From: Brachypterus glaber
Lineage: Eukaryota; Arthropoda; Insecta; Coleoptera; Kateretidae
Length of the DNA: 64,000 nt
Reading direction: 5' to 3'
Assembly: GCA_958510825.1 (NCBI GenBank)
Contig: OY294050.1
Span: forward strand, 45,831,249 to 45,895,248
A program made the translations under genes and the position numbers. Each line of letters begins with the position of its first letter. Position 1 is the stretch's first letter. The notes beneath the pieces were generated by a model, which was not told where the DNA came from, ran no database searches, and saw only the letters and a list, made by a program, of their open reading frames with translations. This document shows, one piece after another, positions 23,376 to 36,071 of this stretch.

Positions 23376-23901
23376 TATTTTAAATGCGTTTTTTTACGTT
23401 GGCCTTTTCAAAATAATATTTTGTTTATTAACAACTTTTTTAATCTTTATTAATTTTTATTCAGATTTTAAGTAAACTTAGACGTGCTTTAGAGGCTTCT
23501 CTTGTATATTCAGTTTATTCGTTTAAACCTTTTTTGTGTTTAAATATTTCTGTTTCTTAGTTTCTTAAAATGGGGTTTTAAGGGTAATAAGAAACAAAAT
23601 TTATTATTTGAAATTTATACAAGAAACTTAATACTACATATCAATACATAATACAAAAAAAAATAAGTTTCTGCCTTTCTGTTAAGTCCTAATTCTAACA
23701 TGCTCTGTTTCTTAAAACCCCGAGTGTTTCTTATTACCCCTTTCTCCCTTACCAATTTTTTCATGACCCTCCTCTCCCCATAATATAATAAATTGTTTCT
23801 GGACATAAATTGTTTTCTGAGAAAGTATTCTCGCTCATTAGAGACGGCTGGTTTTAAATTTTAGGGAAAGCTTATAAACTAAAAAAATATTATTATCCAA
23901 A
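23376..23901. other. no gene recognised
   Basis: AT-rich. The words gtttcttagtttcttaaaat and gtttcttaaaaccccgagtg repeat loosely in opposite orientation. Confidence 0.35.
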
Positions 23902-24563
23902 TACACGGTGATCAGTAACTGCCATGCCAAAATTTAACAAGTGATTCTAAATCCAAAAATATGAAAAAAAGTTTTTATAAAGGTTGGTCCGAAAATGAGC
24001 CCTAAAGGAGCTACGGCCCCTCGAAGATGACATATTTATGGGGAACAAAAAAAAAGCATCAATAAAATTTTAATGCTGCAGGTGATTCATCATTTAAAAC
24101 TGAGCAAAAAAAGTATTCTTTACCAAAACACCTAAATTTAATATTAAAGGAGTAATAGCCTTTTAAAAAGTAACGTGGCACAAAATGTTACTTCCACTTA
24201 ATTGCATTTTTTTTTATTGAAAACGATTACTCCTACAGTGTTACACTATATGACATTTTTTATGTATTTTTACTCAAGGAATTCTTATTTAGGTCTAGGG
24301 ACACCTCTGGATACATTTAAAAAAACGAATTAAAATAAACTTATTGCCCTTATTAATACACGTATACATGCAAAATCTCGTCTCTCTAGCTTAAAGGGTA
24401 CCAGAGTTATTAATTAAGAACCTTATTTTTATTACAATTTAAAAGGGCCGTAGCTCCCTTAGGGCTCATTTGCGGACCAACCTTTATAGGAACTTTTTTT
24501 TATATTTTTTGATACAGAATCACCTCTTAAATTTTGTCGTAGCAGTTATTGATCACCCTGTAT
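23902..24563. mobile_element. TIR element, ends TACACGGTGATCAGTAACTG
   Basis: The left end TACACGGTGATCAGTAACTG is matched by cagttattgatcaccctgta on the right. The 660-bp interior is AT-rich. No transposase. Confidence 0.6.
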
Positions 24564-24669
24564 AATATTTTTTTTAGAATACTATTATGAACGAATGAAG
24601 AGAATGTTCCGTAAGGGAAAAACTATAAAAAGTAAGGAATGGATTTCCGAGTCCGGTGAGTTAAACATC

Positions 24670-24988
24670 AATAATCGAATGTTTATAATAGTAGGGGGAG
24701 ATTGGGACCCTTCGTACAGTTTTTACAGATTTCGTTGTAAAATCTTTCAAATATTTTTAATTCTATTATTTTTTTTTTCATCAATTAAACTAACATTTAC
24801 TTAGCTATAGAAAAAATAATCGTATGTTTATAATATCAATAATCGTATGTTTATAATAGTAGGGGGAGATTGGGACCCTTCGTACAGTTTTTACAGATTT
24901 CGTTGTAAAATCTTTCAAATATTTTTAATTCTATTATTTTTTTTTTCATCAATTAAACTAACATTTACTTAGCTATAGAAAAAATATA
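24670..24988. repeat. direct duplication, about 160-bp unit
   Basis: aatgtttataatagtagggg through ttacttagctatagaaaaaa is present twice almost unchanged, with about 150-170 bp between equivalent bases. Confidence 0.85.
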
Positions 24989-26551
24989 TTCAAGAAAATT
25001 TAAATAAAAATGTGCACCTCTCTAGCGTACCTTCGTACAGTAAAAAAAATCTGTGTTCTAGTACGTTTATTATTATCCGAGTTATTATCACGTTAAGGAG
25101 CTGTCCATATATTACGTTACTCAATTTTTCAAAAAAATTGACCCCCTCCCCCCCTGTGTAACAAACTGTCACATTTACCAACAACCCCCCCTCCCCCCTG
25201 TGTAACGCGTAACAATATGAAAATTTGTATTTTTTTTTCTAACATATCTTGATACAGAATTCCGCATAATGCAAGACGGTAAAAAGACAGTGTAAAATGA
25301 TACATATTTATTATAATAATACATATAGCACTTAATGTACTTAAACGAAAAAATCACTCAAACTTTAAAAAAATATTCATAATCAATATCACACAGGGAA
25401 AAAATACTAGGTACCTCTTTTTACACTGAGTGTCACATATAACACGTATATTGTTTATGCACAGGTACACAAAATAGTACACACATTGGTGTTCTGTGAG
25501 TACACATTCCGCGCGAAAATGTATCATCGCCGATGGTTCATCGGCGAGATCACGCAATAACAGGGCCATAAGATTTTTTTTTAATATCAATGTCAACAGT
25601 TTTTTTACTGATTACAATATTATTTAAATATGCATAGTTTCGTCAATTTTTGTGTGAAAAGGGGAATTATGGGCCACTAAATAGTAATTTATGTTGAAAT
25701 AAAAATACATCTGCCAAGCTTAGGAAATAAACATTAAATTTATTAAATTCCGTTACGTAACGATTACCTAGACCCCCCCTGTCACAAACTGTAACAATTT
25801 CTCTGACCCTCTTCCCCCTAGGCGCGTTACGTAATATATGGACAGCCCCTAATGGAAAATAAACGTACAATTAACAAAAAAAACAGCATTAAAATTTTAA
25901 ATTTAAATTAAGTTCGAGTAGTTGATTGCTGGTCGGAACTTTCCTCATCTCCTTCCTTTTTAGAGCTACTTTCATCGAGTTTTCGTCTACCGCGCCACAC
26001 TTAAGTGTTTTCTTATATTTCTTTACCATGATTCTAAAAAAAAACATACCAAATTTATATCCCCAGCAACACATTAACGACGGTCCATCACTGGGATATC
26101 AAACCGTGTGATGGCCCAGTTTTGCTGAGTCTGAAGGAGGCACATGTATGCAGACCTGTACGAATGTACCCCTTTGAAGCTTCGATACCGTATGAATCTG
26201 CCCCTTATGCAGTTATTTATATTTTGTAACAATAATCATCATTCAAGTATAAATACTTTCTAATTTATTAATAAAACATAATTTTGACTATGTTTACTTA
26301 CCATAAAAAAATACCTGAAACAAAAAGCACTTTATTCCGTAGGCGGTAAAATTATTTTAAGAGGGTTAAAACAGTTTTTTTTACTGTACTACTTCTCGAT
26401 GGTGGCCAAGGACCCCTGCCACTCACTGGGAGATCTGGCACGAAAATAACTATGTGCGGACGGAAATGCGCGTAAAAAAACCTTTTGATTTTCACGTAAC
26501 ATAAGATGTACGAATGTGCCCCTTGTACGAATGGTGCCAAACTCCCCCTAC
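24691..26551. mobile_element. candidate TIR element enclosing a second element
   Basis: GTAGGGGGAGATTGGGACCC at the left (also in the duplicated unit near 24860) faces gtgccaaactccccctac at the right. The word cttcgtacag / gtacgaatg continues the similarity. Another inverted-repeat element (25095-25850) lies inside. Confidence 0.45.
25095..25850. mobile_element. nested TIR element, AGGAGCTGTCCATATATTAC ends
   Basis: aggagctgtccatatattac is inverted at gtaatatatggacagcccct. The subterminal words tgtgtaacaaactgtcac and ctgtcacaaactgtaac also correspond. I recall such GGGCTGTCCATA-type termini from other insect genomes. No coding sequence. Confidence 0.6.
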
Positions 26552-26869
26552 ATGGTGTCCCAGAATGTTTCTAAAATTTCTTAGGGGTGATCAGATCTCA
26601 TCAAAATAATGCCACAAGTTCATATAAAATTTTTAGCTGCGGCTCCCCCCCACTCTGAGATATTTGCCCCCCAAGATGAAATAAAAAAAAATAATCTTTT
26701 TGGATAACTTTTTTAATTTTTAATTTTTTTAAGGTTAATGTGCATCGAATGATTTTAACAGCATTCTTAAGTTTCAAAAGTTATCAGAAAAGTCAGGGGC
26801 GGACTTCCAATATGGATCCAAACCCTTAAGATTTTTACAGTAACAAATTTCAGACTTTTCATTACTTTT

Positions 26870-27790
26870 GCTTTCCCATTTTGAAAATTTTCAAAATTTC
26901 GGAAAGCCTTGTATTCGTGCAAAAATTTTCAAAAATTTTTTTTTGTGTATTTTTGCGTTTTATGACGTTTTATGCGGGTATAAATCAATTTCAAGCAAAA
27001 AAAAAATGTCGATCCGTCGGTCGGTCGGTCGATCGGTCTGTCCGGGAAATCTTGTGGGCACGATAACTTAAGAACGTTTTAACTTAGAGACTTGAAATTT
27101 GGCATACAGGTATATTACCAAAAGTTCTTGCTCGGGATTGTTTTTGGTGAATATTGGGGTGCGGCAAGGGGGGCAAATGCGCAAAAATACATTTTTTTAG
27201 AAAAATTTAAAAATTGCTATATAGGGGTTTTTGAGGTTGCTGAAATTGAATCCCAAGGGTGTGAGGGGGTAAATATTTTAAAATATTTTCCTCATAATTG
27301 GTATATAGGGGCTTTTGGGGTTGACGATTTCGAATCTGATAATAACTTTTTTATAATTTCACCCCCTGAGGGGTGGGGGTAGTTTTTGTGAAAACTATTG
27401 GGGTTTTTGAGGTTTCTGAAAGTGAATCTAATAATAAAAAAAAAACTAAATCCACCCCCTGAGGGCTGGGGGGTAGTTTTCGTGAAAACTGGTGTATTGG
27501 GGTTTTTGAGGTTGCTGAAAGTGAATCTGATAATAAAAATATTCTAAATCCACCCCCTGAGGGGTGAGGGATATATTTCGTGAAAATTGGTACATTGGGT
27601 TTTTTGAGGTTGTTGAAAGGGAATCTAATTATAACAAAATTCTAACTTCACCCCCAAAGGGGCAGAGGGTAGTTTTCGTGAAAATTGGTATACTAAGGGT
27701 TTTATGGTTTCTGAAAGTGAATCTGATAATAAAAAAATCCATTTTACGCACGGAGGTGAAAAATGGGAAAGCTCTTTTACTGGGCAGTGT
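26870..27790 (-). mobile_element. FB-family solo arm, about 920 bp, nested
   Basis: Runs from gctttcccattttgaaaatt through the cggtcggtcggtcgatcggt run, cattggggtgcggcaagg-type block and five or more sub-repeats to ctcttttactgggcagtg. It is one of the longest uninterrupted single arms in the window. Confidence 0.85.
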
Positions 27791-27975
27791 ATTTGTACAT
27801 TAGCCCAGCAATTTTAATCAAAAAAGTACTCTAGGCAAGATTCGATAAAATTAAGCGTTTCCATGAAAAAGGGACCTTTTTTATCAATCCCAATATGTAA
27901 TGGATAATTTTTATATAAAAAAAATGAACTGGGCTAAATTGACATTGAATACAATAAAGTAAATTTTAACTAATT

Positions 27976-28030
27976 TAGTATAGTATAGTACAGTACAGTA
28001 CAGTACAGTACAGTACAGTATAGTATAGTA
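27976..28030. repeat. (TAGTA/CAGTA)n pentanucleotide microsatellite
   Basis: About eleven 5-bp units, with CAGTA in the middle and TAGTA at both edges. Confidence 0.9.
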
Positions 28031-28315
28031 TTTATTAATATACCGGGTGTTTTTTTAACCTGAAACTTTCAAATGTCTTGAATACTAGTTAGAAAAAAAA
28101 TGTTTATGACAAAAGATGTTTATTTTAAAAGGGGACAAAATATGTTTATTTTAATGGGGGAACAAAATGGCGTATTTATTTTTTACGGATTTTACGTTTC
28201 CAGGGTAAATTATTAGTCAACTTTGTTTTTTTAAATTCAAACATATATATTTTATACTGCTACTTAATTCTCCTGAAAAAAATAAAAATCTTTTGTAAAA
28301 AACCTTATTTGATCG

Positions 28316-28650
28316 AACTTTTAGTTGCAGAGATAACATCCACACAAAATTAAAAAAGTTAGATCTCCAACGGACTCGACTAGTCAATTCCTATGTATTT
28401 TGAGCCGCTGAATCCGAATCTGAGTTCGGAATTTAAAAGTTAGCTCCCATTTTCAACCTAACCTTAAAAAACATATCATATCTTTGCGAAACGTATGTTT
28501 TTTAAATATATATTGAAAATGGTATCTAACTTTTAGATTCCGACTTTATATTCGGATTCAGCGGCTCAAAATACATAGTGTATCGATCGATCGAACTTTT
28601 TTAATTTTTTGTGGTTGTGTTATCTATGCAACTAAAAATTTCACCTCCAA
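28316..28650. repeat. inverted repeat with about 130-bp arms
   Basis: agttgcagagataacatcca and gagccgctgaatccgaatct at the left are inverted at the right as tgttatctatgcaact and cggattcagcggctc. It lies in the loop of the 26.6-29.4 kb element. Confidence 0.65.
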
Positions 28651-29626
28651 CCTATTTTTAAATTAACCCAATTGTTATTAATATATTAAAAAAAATTATC
28701 TAAACCAAAATTGTTGGAAATTACCTTCTTAACAAAATTTGTTATATGCATTTTTATCGTAAGATGTATATTAAGCAACTCACCCCTAAAATTTAAGATA
28801 GCGGACATCCCTTAAGCAAATCACCCGGTGAAAAACTAACAGGAGTGTTCTGTTACCATCCACTACTACCCTTTAAAATATCAGCCGGTGTACATTTATT
28901 TCAATTTACATTTATTATTTGACTATATGGCATTTTTGAAACAATATAAAAATTACGGTCCTTCTGCCTTTCCATTTAAAAATGTGCCTTTTTCTCGAAC
29001 ACGCTTCATTTTATCGAATTTTGCCTAGAGTACTTTTTTGATCAAAATTGCTCGTCGAATGTAAAAACTAGTAATGAAAATTCTGAAATTTGTAACCCTA
29101 AAAATCTTAGGGGTTTGAAACCATAATGGAAGTCTGCCCTGACTTTTCTGATAACTTTCTAAAATTCGGTTAAAAATCCTTCGATGCGCATTAATTTTCT
29201 TAAAAAATTGTAAAAAAGATGTTAAAAAATAATAAAAGAAAATTTTTACTTTCAAATTATCCAAAAAAATTGATTTTTATATTTCATCTTGGGGGGGGGG
29301 ATTTCTCAGAGTGGGGGGCGTAGCCAAAAATTTTATATCAACTTGTGACATTATTTTGACAAGATCTGATCACCCCTAAGAGATTTTGGAAACATTCTGG
29401 GATACCCTGTATATTAAAGGACAAGTAACTTAAGGCACGCGCGTCCATGTTTGGAAAACGAGCCGCAAGGCGATGAGTTTTCCAATCAAAGCATCGATTG
29501 AAAAACTCCTCGCTTTGCCCAATTAGAAAAAAAGTGTTTTTAAATGATTATTTTTTTCTTTAATATATGGGTTAATTTTGACCTTAAATGATTTATTAAA
29601 CTTTTCCCTACCTAAAAAAACATATA

Positions 29627-30326
29627 CAGTGCCGTCCAAAAGTCACCACCCCCCCCCTTTTAACTTTTGAACGAGTTGAGATATCGAATTTAGAACTCTT
29701 AAATAAGACAACTTAAACTATCTTTTAGGATATATTTGATATTTTCAGCTCTTAAAATGTGGACAAGGGGGCATGGGCTGACATTTTTTTAAATGGAAAG
29801 GGGGGTCGTGTGATACATCATTTTAAAGTTTATAAAATTCTTAATTTAAACTAATATTTTTAAATTTTTTAAAAATGTTTTTTAAGGTTTTTATTTTTCA
29901 ATTTTTTGTGCTAAAACATTCGATTTTTTAAGTTTTTATTTATGTCAACTAAAATTAGTTTAAAAGTATAATTAACATTTTTTTATGATGAATTTAGGCA
30001 TTTTTAAAAAATTATTTGTTTTTTTTAGAGGAATTTTGACATTAATACCCATTTTCAACCCCATTTTAAACCCATTTTTTTTTTAATTTAAAAATATGGA
30101 GTTAAATGGAGAATTTTATAAGCTTTAAAATGATGTATTACACGACCTCCCTTTCCATTTAAAAAAATGTGCCCCCATGCCCCCCTGCCCACATTTTAAG
30201 AGCTGAAAGTATTAAATATATGCTAAAAGATAGTTTAAGTTGTCTTATTTAAAAGTTCCAAATTTGATGTCGATATCTCAACTGGTTCAAAAGTTAAGAG
30301 GGGGGGGTGACTTTTGGACCGCTCTG
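29627..30326. mobile_element. Tc1-type MITE, CAGTGCGGTCCAAAAGTCA family, copy 1
   Basis: The left end cagtgccgtccaaaagtcac and right end gtgacttttggaccgctctg form inverted repeats extending some 200 bp or more (aacttttgaacgagttgag, aagacaacttaaactatctt). TA flanks both ends. CAGTG...CCAAAAGT with a TA duplication is characteristic of Tc1/mariner-superfamily ends. No transposase. Confidence 0.8.
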
Positions 30327-31100
30327 TATTTGTCTTAAATGTTTTTGTTTTTGAAATAAACACTAAACTTTTTGGTTTGGACTTTTTGTTTTCGACCCCT
30401 GTTTTTTTTTTATAAATTGTTTAAACACACCATAAGAAGTAATTTAGGCAAATATAAAAAAAATAGTTCTGATCGATCGTTTTTTTTTACGTTTTTTCTA
30501 ATTTATTATAATATATTTTAGATATAATAATAAAGTTATTATTTATGATCAGTACATTACAAAATTGCTTATCTCCAAGGCCAAAGAGGGTATACTTTTT
30601 TTAGCGCTTCATTGTTTCAGGGGCGAAGTCGCCCGAAAAATCAAAAAAAAAATTGTATATTAAGACTTAAAATGCCATTAAACGTCGAGAAAATGTGAAA
30701 AAAGTGGGTGTTAAAAAATATCTGTCTGTCTGTCCTTCTGATTATAAACCTTGTAACTTTTAAACAAAAGGTCCGATTTAAAAAATTCTTTCAGGACCTT
30801 CGTAGTTTTTCCGATGTCAAAAACTAATATTTTATGCTTTAACTCGCTTATTATTAATCGTATTTAATTAATTTAATTATTTTTTTTGTAGTATATTCAA
30901 TTAAAAATTTTCAGTAAACTTTTTTAACGAATAAAAGAACAATAAATAAAGAAAATGGGTACAGCTGCTTAATAAGAAGATAGATAATATGGGAAACATA
31001 AAGATTTATTAAGAACTAAAGAAAAAAGAAGGAAATTTAAAATTTACTGTCAGAAACATAATAATTTAAATTTTTGGATAATTTTGTATGCCTAAATTAA
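30327..31100. other. no gene recognised
   Basis: AT-rich. A short (CTGT)n tract is at about 30721-30735. Confidence 0.35.
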
Positions 31101-31187
31101 TGGGGAGTCCCTAGCACAAGCTTAAAGCTTATTTGGGACTCCCCATGACTTTGTAATATATTGCTTAATAAATAAATAAATAAATAT
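31101..31187 (+). mobile_element. retroelement 3' end: stem-loop plus (TAAA)n tail
   Basis: tggggagtccc is mirrored by gggactcccca (31101-31146) around an aagcttaaagctt loop. About 20 bp further on lies a (TAAA)n run ending near 31187. This is the layout of CR1/RTE-like LINE or LINE-mobilised SINE 3' ends. No coding part is attached. Confidence 0.5.
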
Positions 31188-31357
31188 GAATGCTTATCTT
31201 TCAATCAATAATAAGCCAGTTTCGCCAAAAATATTGGTTTTTGACCCCTTTTCCCCTCTTGCTGCTCTCCAATGTTAAGCATGTTTGACGTCAGGTAAAC
31301 TACGAAGGTAAACTCGAAGGTAGTTATCGTACATTGAAGGACCTTTTTAAATCGTAA

Positions 31358-31551
31358 CCCAGATAGCAAAAAGTGATACTATGGACGTCCAATGGACGTA
31401 TGTTCATGGACGGCGTATGTCCATAGGATCCCATTTTTTCTCTATGGACGTCCCATGGACATCCGTTCAGAGTCCAGATGACACAACTGTGGACATCCAT
31501 AAGTTCAAACCATCCATCCAGCATCCATATAACTTGCTTTTTGCGACTGTG
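31358..31551. mobile_element. short TIR element rich in TGGACGTCC words
   Basis: CCCAGATAGCAAAAAGTGA at the left faces aacttgctttttgcgactgt at the right. The 190-bp interior is dense in atggacgtcc/ggacatcc repeats, partly palindromic. A related GGACGTCC-rich fragment lies at about 34830-34960. Confidence 0.55.
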
Positions 31552-32244
31552 AAAAACTGTTATTTAACTTGCAATGTTTGTTATTGTTTGTTTGTTTAGG
31601 GCAAATCTGCCAAAGGCTTTTTCAACCACTTAGAATATACCTAGTAAGCTAAAAGAGTCTAGCAGACTACCCATATGAAAACTGCCCCCGCTTTAATTTA
31701 ACTTTTTGTACCGGTTACGTAACACCCTCGATCTCAAAGACAACTCACTCCAATTTCAGACCCCTACCCCCTCCCCTAAGGGTAATAATAGCATAAATTA
31801 AAAAAAAACTTTAAAGTCATTTTCTCGGTAACTATTTCAGATATTTTAAAGATTAAAAAAACAAATTATAGCTACTCACTAGCACTACAAAATATATTTT
31901 TTTTAGAATTTTTGGTTTTATAATAGGAGTCGAAAAAAATATTTTAAGTTTTTGGAGGTAGGTTTCAATACCACCCCTTTGAATGACACCCACCAAAAAA
32001 ATTTGGCAAAACACTTATTTACCCACCCTCTAAAATGTAAAAATTGGAAAGCTGTCAAATGGCCGGAAGGCAGCTAAAAAACATAAGAACTAGTAGCGTG
32101 TACCAATTTTTAAAAATAATATAATTTCGAATAGTATTATTAAAATGATTTATGAAGAAGATAATTTTAAATTAAATCAGTAAGGGGATGTTTAAGTCAC
32201 ATGACGTATATTTTTAGAAAAAACTTCTATTTGAAATAAAAAAA

Positions 32245-32433
32245 GTAATTCCATGGTAACTCACGTTACAGCCCCAGAATAATTATAATAAATATTTTAT
32301 TATATTATCATTTTTTAACAAACAGTCTTTAAAAATAATAGATAACAAGCATTATTTAATAATAATATAATAAAATATCTAAAAGAAAGTGTCGTTTTTT
32401 CTGCATATGTAACGTGAGTTACCATGGAATTAC
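32245..32433. mobile_element. nested MITE with 26-bp TIRs
   Basis: gtaattccatggtaactcac is perfectly inverted at gtgagttaccatggaattac. The interior is AT-only in character. Confidence 0.65.
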
Positions 32434-32568
32434 CCTTTTAGAAAAAAAATTATTTTATTTTTATTTTTTTATTAACAATAGTATACTATAATAGTATACT
32501 ACTAGTAGGTATAAAATATAAAGTAATTTAATTACAATTTTGTATTAAACTATAATAAGCCGTGAATA

Positions 32569-33288
32569 CACTGAGCGGTCCAAAAGTCACCCCCCCCCCC
32601 TCTTAACTTTTGAACGAGTTTAGATATCGACTTTAAATTTAGAACTCTTAAATAAGACAACTTAAACTATCTTTAAGCATATATTTGATACTTTTAGCTC
32701 TTAAAATGTGGGCAGGGGGCATGGGGCGACATTTTTTTAAATAGAAAGGTGGGTCGTGTGATATATCATTTTAAAGCTTATAAAATTCTCCATTTAACTG
32801 TATATTTTTTATTTTTATTTTTTTTGGGTTTAAAATAGGGCTGAAAATGGGTATGTTTGTCAAAATTTCTCTAAAAAATCCAAACAATTTTTTAAAAATG
32901 CCTAATTTCATAATGAAAAAATGTAAATTATACTTTTAAACTAATTTTAGTTGACATAAATAAAAATTAACAAAAAAAAACTTAAAAATTTATTTTTTAG
33001 CACAAAAAACTGAAAAATCAAAACCATAAAAAACATGTTTAAAAAATTTAAAAATGTATGGTTATATAGAGAATTTTAAAGGCTTTAAAATGATGTATCA
33101 CACGACCCCCCTTTCCATTTAAAAAAAAATCCCCCCATGCCCCCCTGCCCACATTTTAAGAGATAAAAGTATCAAATATATGCTTAAAGATAGTTTAAGT
33201 TGTCTTATTTAGGAGTTCTAAATTTGAAATCGATATCTCAACTCGTTTAAAAGTTAAGAGGGGGGGGGGTTACTTTTGGACCGCACTG
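32569..33288. mobile_element. Tc1-type MITE, copy 2
   Basis: Same family as 29627-30326: cactgagcggtccaaaagtc to acttttggaccgcactg, flanked by TA. It is nested in the loop of the 31.65-34.57 kb element. Confidence 0.8.
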
Positions 33289-33314
33289 TATGTAATGCTA
33301 GGCTATGCATTATA

Positions 33315-33867
33315 CACAGTGGTCCATTTATCATGAATCCTTAATATTTTAACAACATCTATATATCAAAAAATCAAATTGAATTTTCGGATTTTTTTAA
33401 ATATTTATATTGTGGATGCAATAACGAACTAGTATGACATAAAAGTTTGTGTGCACCGCGGGTATTAATAGATGTGTATGCCCCCGGGCGACTTACAAAC
33501 AAAGATCGTCGCCCTCAGGGAATAAACATCTACTTTTCTACCTTGGTACATAAATAACTACTTTTCTTATTTTTTTTTTTTTAATTTTCATTTATAGTTC
33601 AATTTTTTTTGGAATAAATAAAAAATCTATGGTCGAATAGAGAATTTTACAAGCTTTAAAATGATTTATCACCCAAACTCCTTTCAATTTAAAAAAATAT
33701 TCCCCCTTGTACCCCTGCCTCCATTGTGTCCGCTAATAATATTACATATACACATATACATATATTTTTTGCTTTAGTTAAGCTCTTATAACTTTTTTTT
33801 AACTTTTTTTATATATCTAAAAGTTATTAAAATATTAAAGATTTTCATGATAAATGGACCACTCTGT
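33315..33867. mobile_element. TIR element, CACAGTGGTCCATTTATCATG ends
   Basis: cacagtggtccatttatcat is inverted at atgataaatggaccactctg. TA flanks both ends. Directly outside, atgtaatgctaggctatgca and gaatgcgtagcattacat are themselves inverted, so it may lie in yet another inverted repeat. Related flank sequence (atgtaatgctacgcattcta) is near 45995. Confidence 0.7.
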
Positions 33868-34569
33868 ATAATGGAATGCGTAGCATTACATATCTTTAAA
33901 TAAAATATTTAAAAGAAAGTGCCTTTTCTTTCTGCGGCTGTAATGTGAGTTACCAGAATTACCCAAATTAGTTAATTTTATTTTAAATGAAAGTAAGTTT
34001 TTTACTAAAAATATATGCCATGTGACTTAAATAGCCCCCTACTAGTTTAATGTAAAATCGTCTTCTACATAAATCATTTTAATAATAGTATTCAAAATTA
34101 CATTTATTATTTTTAAAAACTGGTGCACGCTACTAGTTTTTACGTTTTTTAGCTGCCTTCCGGCCATTTGACAGCTTTCCAATTTTTACATTTTAGAGGT
34201 GGGTAAATAAGTGTTTTGCCAGAATTTTTTGGTGGGTGTCATTCAAAGGGGTGGTATTGAAACCTACCCCCAAAAACTTAAAATATTTTTTTCGACCCCT
34301 ATTATAGAACCAAAAATTCTAAAAAACATATATTTTGTAGTGCTAGTGAGTAGCTATAATTTGTTTTTTTAATCTTTAAAATATCTGAAATAGTTACCGA
34401 GAAAATGACTTTAAAGTTTTTTTAATTTATGCTATTATTACCCTTAGGGGAGGGGGTAGGGGTCTGAAATTGGGGTGAGTTAACTTTAAGGTCAAGGGTG
34501 TTACGTAACCGGTACAAAAAGTTAAATTAAAGCGGGGGCAGTTTTCATATGGTTAGTCTGCTAGACTCT

Positions 34570-35082
34570 TTGGTACATATGCTCGTCTGACAATACAATT
34601 TTATATAAAACTTGCCCCCCAATCCCCCAACCCTAAAATTTAAAAAATCCATTTATTACCCACGAGATAATTTAAAACTAAAATTAGGTTACATCCAGTG
34701 ATAATCAAATAAATTTTACATCCCCCCTTATCTTCCCATCACCCCCATATAAGACTAAGTTTACCCTCTCACTGTTTCACCCACTTAGAATAAACGTAGA
34801 GAGCTGAAATTATGGGAGTAAAAAGGACACTAAATGGACGTCCACTAATAGTCCTACAAAGGATGTAAATATATGGACGTACACAGTACATCCGTTATTA
34901 GTCCGTGGACCAATGTACTTAAAAGGGATCTAAAATGGAAGTCCATTGGACGACTGGTGCTATATGGGACCTTTCATTTAAAAATAACAAGGTTTTTAGT
35001 TAGAGGACAGGCAGACCGATATTTTTTTAACACCCACTTTTTTCATATTTTCTCGACGTTTCATGGCATTTTAAGTGCGAAT
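34570..35082. other. no gene; GGACGTCC-rich relic
   Basis: About 34830-34960 (taaatggacgtccactaata, tggaagtccattggacg) resembles the element at 31358-31551. The remainder is unremarkable. Confidence 0.4.
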
Positions 35083-35210
35083 GCGACTTCAAAAACCCCA
35101 ATAAATCAATTTCCAACAAAACTCCTCCCGCCCCTCAGGGGGTGTAGTTAGAATTTTTTTATTATCAGATTCACTTTAGCAACCTCAAAAACCCCAATTT
35201 ACCAATTTTC
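35083..35210 (+). mobile_element. FB sub-repeat fragment
   Basis: One and a half sub-repeats: cttcaaaaaccccaataaat, cccctcagggggtg, then attatcagattcactttagc. No termini. Confidence 0.75.
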
Positions 35211-35279
35211 TAGGGTTACTTGGATTATGTTAAGTAATTTTAAGTAATCATGGCCTACCTATGATAAAAACTAAAAATA

Positions 35280-35830
35280 CACTGCCAGTAAAAAAGCTTT
35301 CCCATTTTACCACCTGCGCGTAAAATAGATTTTTTATTATCAGATTCACTTCCAGCAACCTCAAAAACGTCAATATACCAATTTTCACGAAAATTTGGAA
35401 AACATTTCAAAATATTTACCCCCTCGCCCCCTCGGGGGTGGAGTTAGAGAAATTTTATTCAGATTCAATTTCACCAACCTTAAAAACCTCTATATAGCAA
35501 TTTTAATTTTTTTCTAAAAAAATGTATTTTTCCCCATTTGCCCCCTTGCCGCACGCCAATGTTCACCAAAAACAATCCCGAGCGAGAACTTTTGGTAACA
35601 TACCTGTATGGCAAAATTCAAGTCTCTAGCTTAAAGCGTTCCGAAGTTATCGTGCTTACATTATAAGATTTCCCGGACAGACCGATCGACCGACAATTTT
35701 TTTTTGCTTGAAATTGATTTATATCAACATAAAACGTCATAAAACGCAAAAATTCGAAAAAAAAATTGAAAATGTTTGCACGAATACAAGGCTTTCCGAA
35801 ATTTTGAAAATTTTCAAAATGGGAAAGCAA
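35280..35830 (+). mobile_element. FB-family solo arm, both ends present
   Basis: Starts cactgccagtaaaaaagctt, passes through two sub-repeats, the ggtaacatacctgtatggc block and the cagaccgatcgaccgac run, and ends aaaatgggaaagcaa. At 551 bp it is shorter than 26870-27790 because it has fewer sub-repeats. Confidence 0.85.
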
Positions 35831-35928
35831 TTAAATTAAAAAAAACTTTGACATTTACAATGTCACTTTTTTGGTAAAATTGTACCCAGAATAATGCGTA
35901 GAATAGAAATATATAAAAATATATAGGG

Positions 35929-35985
35929 CGTCCCATTTCAAAATCAAAGTTGATATCATTTCCGGTTAAACCGGAAGTGATTTAA
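35929..35985. repeat. TTCCGGTTAAACCGGAA hairpin repeat
   Basis: cccatttcaaaatcaaagtt is followed by a hairpin tttccggttaaaccggaa. A diverged copy with the same order is at 59575-59632. Confidence 0.6.
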
Positions 35986-36071
35986 AGGTACTTACTATAT
36001 TTTAAACTCAGTGGTCTACATCAAGCACAGATTTCAAATACTAGATTGGGGATTCCATTGCAAGATCAAAA

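Larger units (their letters stand above)
26557..29403. mobile_element. long-TIR DNA element interrupted by an FB arm
   Basis: Arm 26557-26866 plus 27797-27880 is the inverted copy of 28981-29403. Paired words include cagaatgttt/aacattctg, aggggtgatcagatct/agatctgatcacccct and gtactctaggcaagattcg/cgaattttgcctagagtac. An FB arm (26870-27790) sits inside the left arm. The loop contains a 5-bp microsatellite and a hairpin. No transposase found. Confidence 0.75.
31653..34569. mobile_element. 2.9-kb long inverted-repeat element with three nested MITEs
   Basis: Left arm 31653 to about 32230 is inverted at about 33970-34569. Paired words include aagagtctagcagacta/tagtctgctagactctt, tgtaccggttacgtaacacc/gtgttacgtaaccggtac and gctgccttccggccatttga. 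The loop contains the elements at 32245-32433, 32569-33288 and 33315-33867. No transposase found. Confidence 0.75.
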
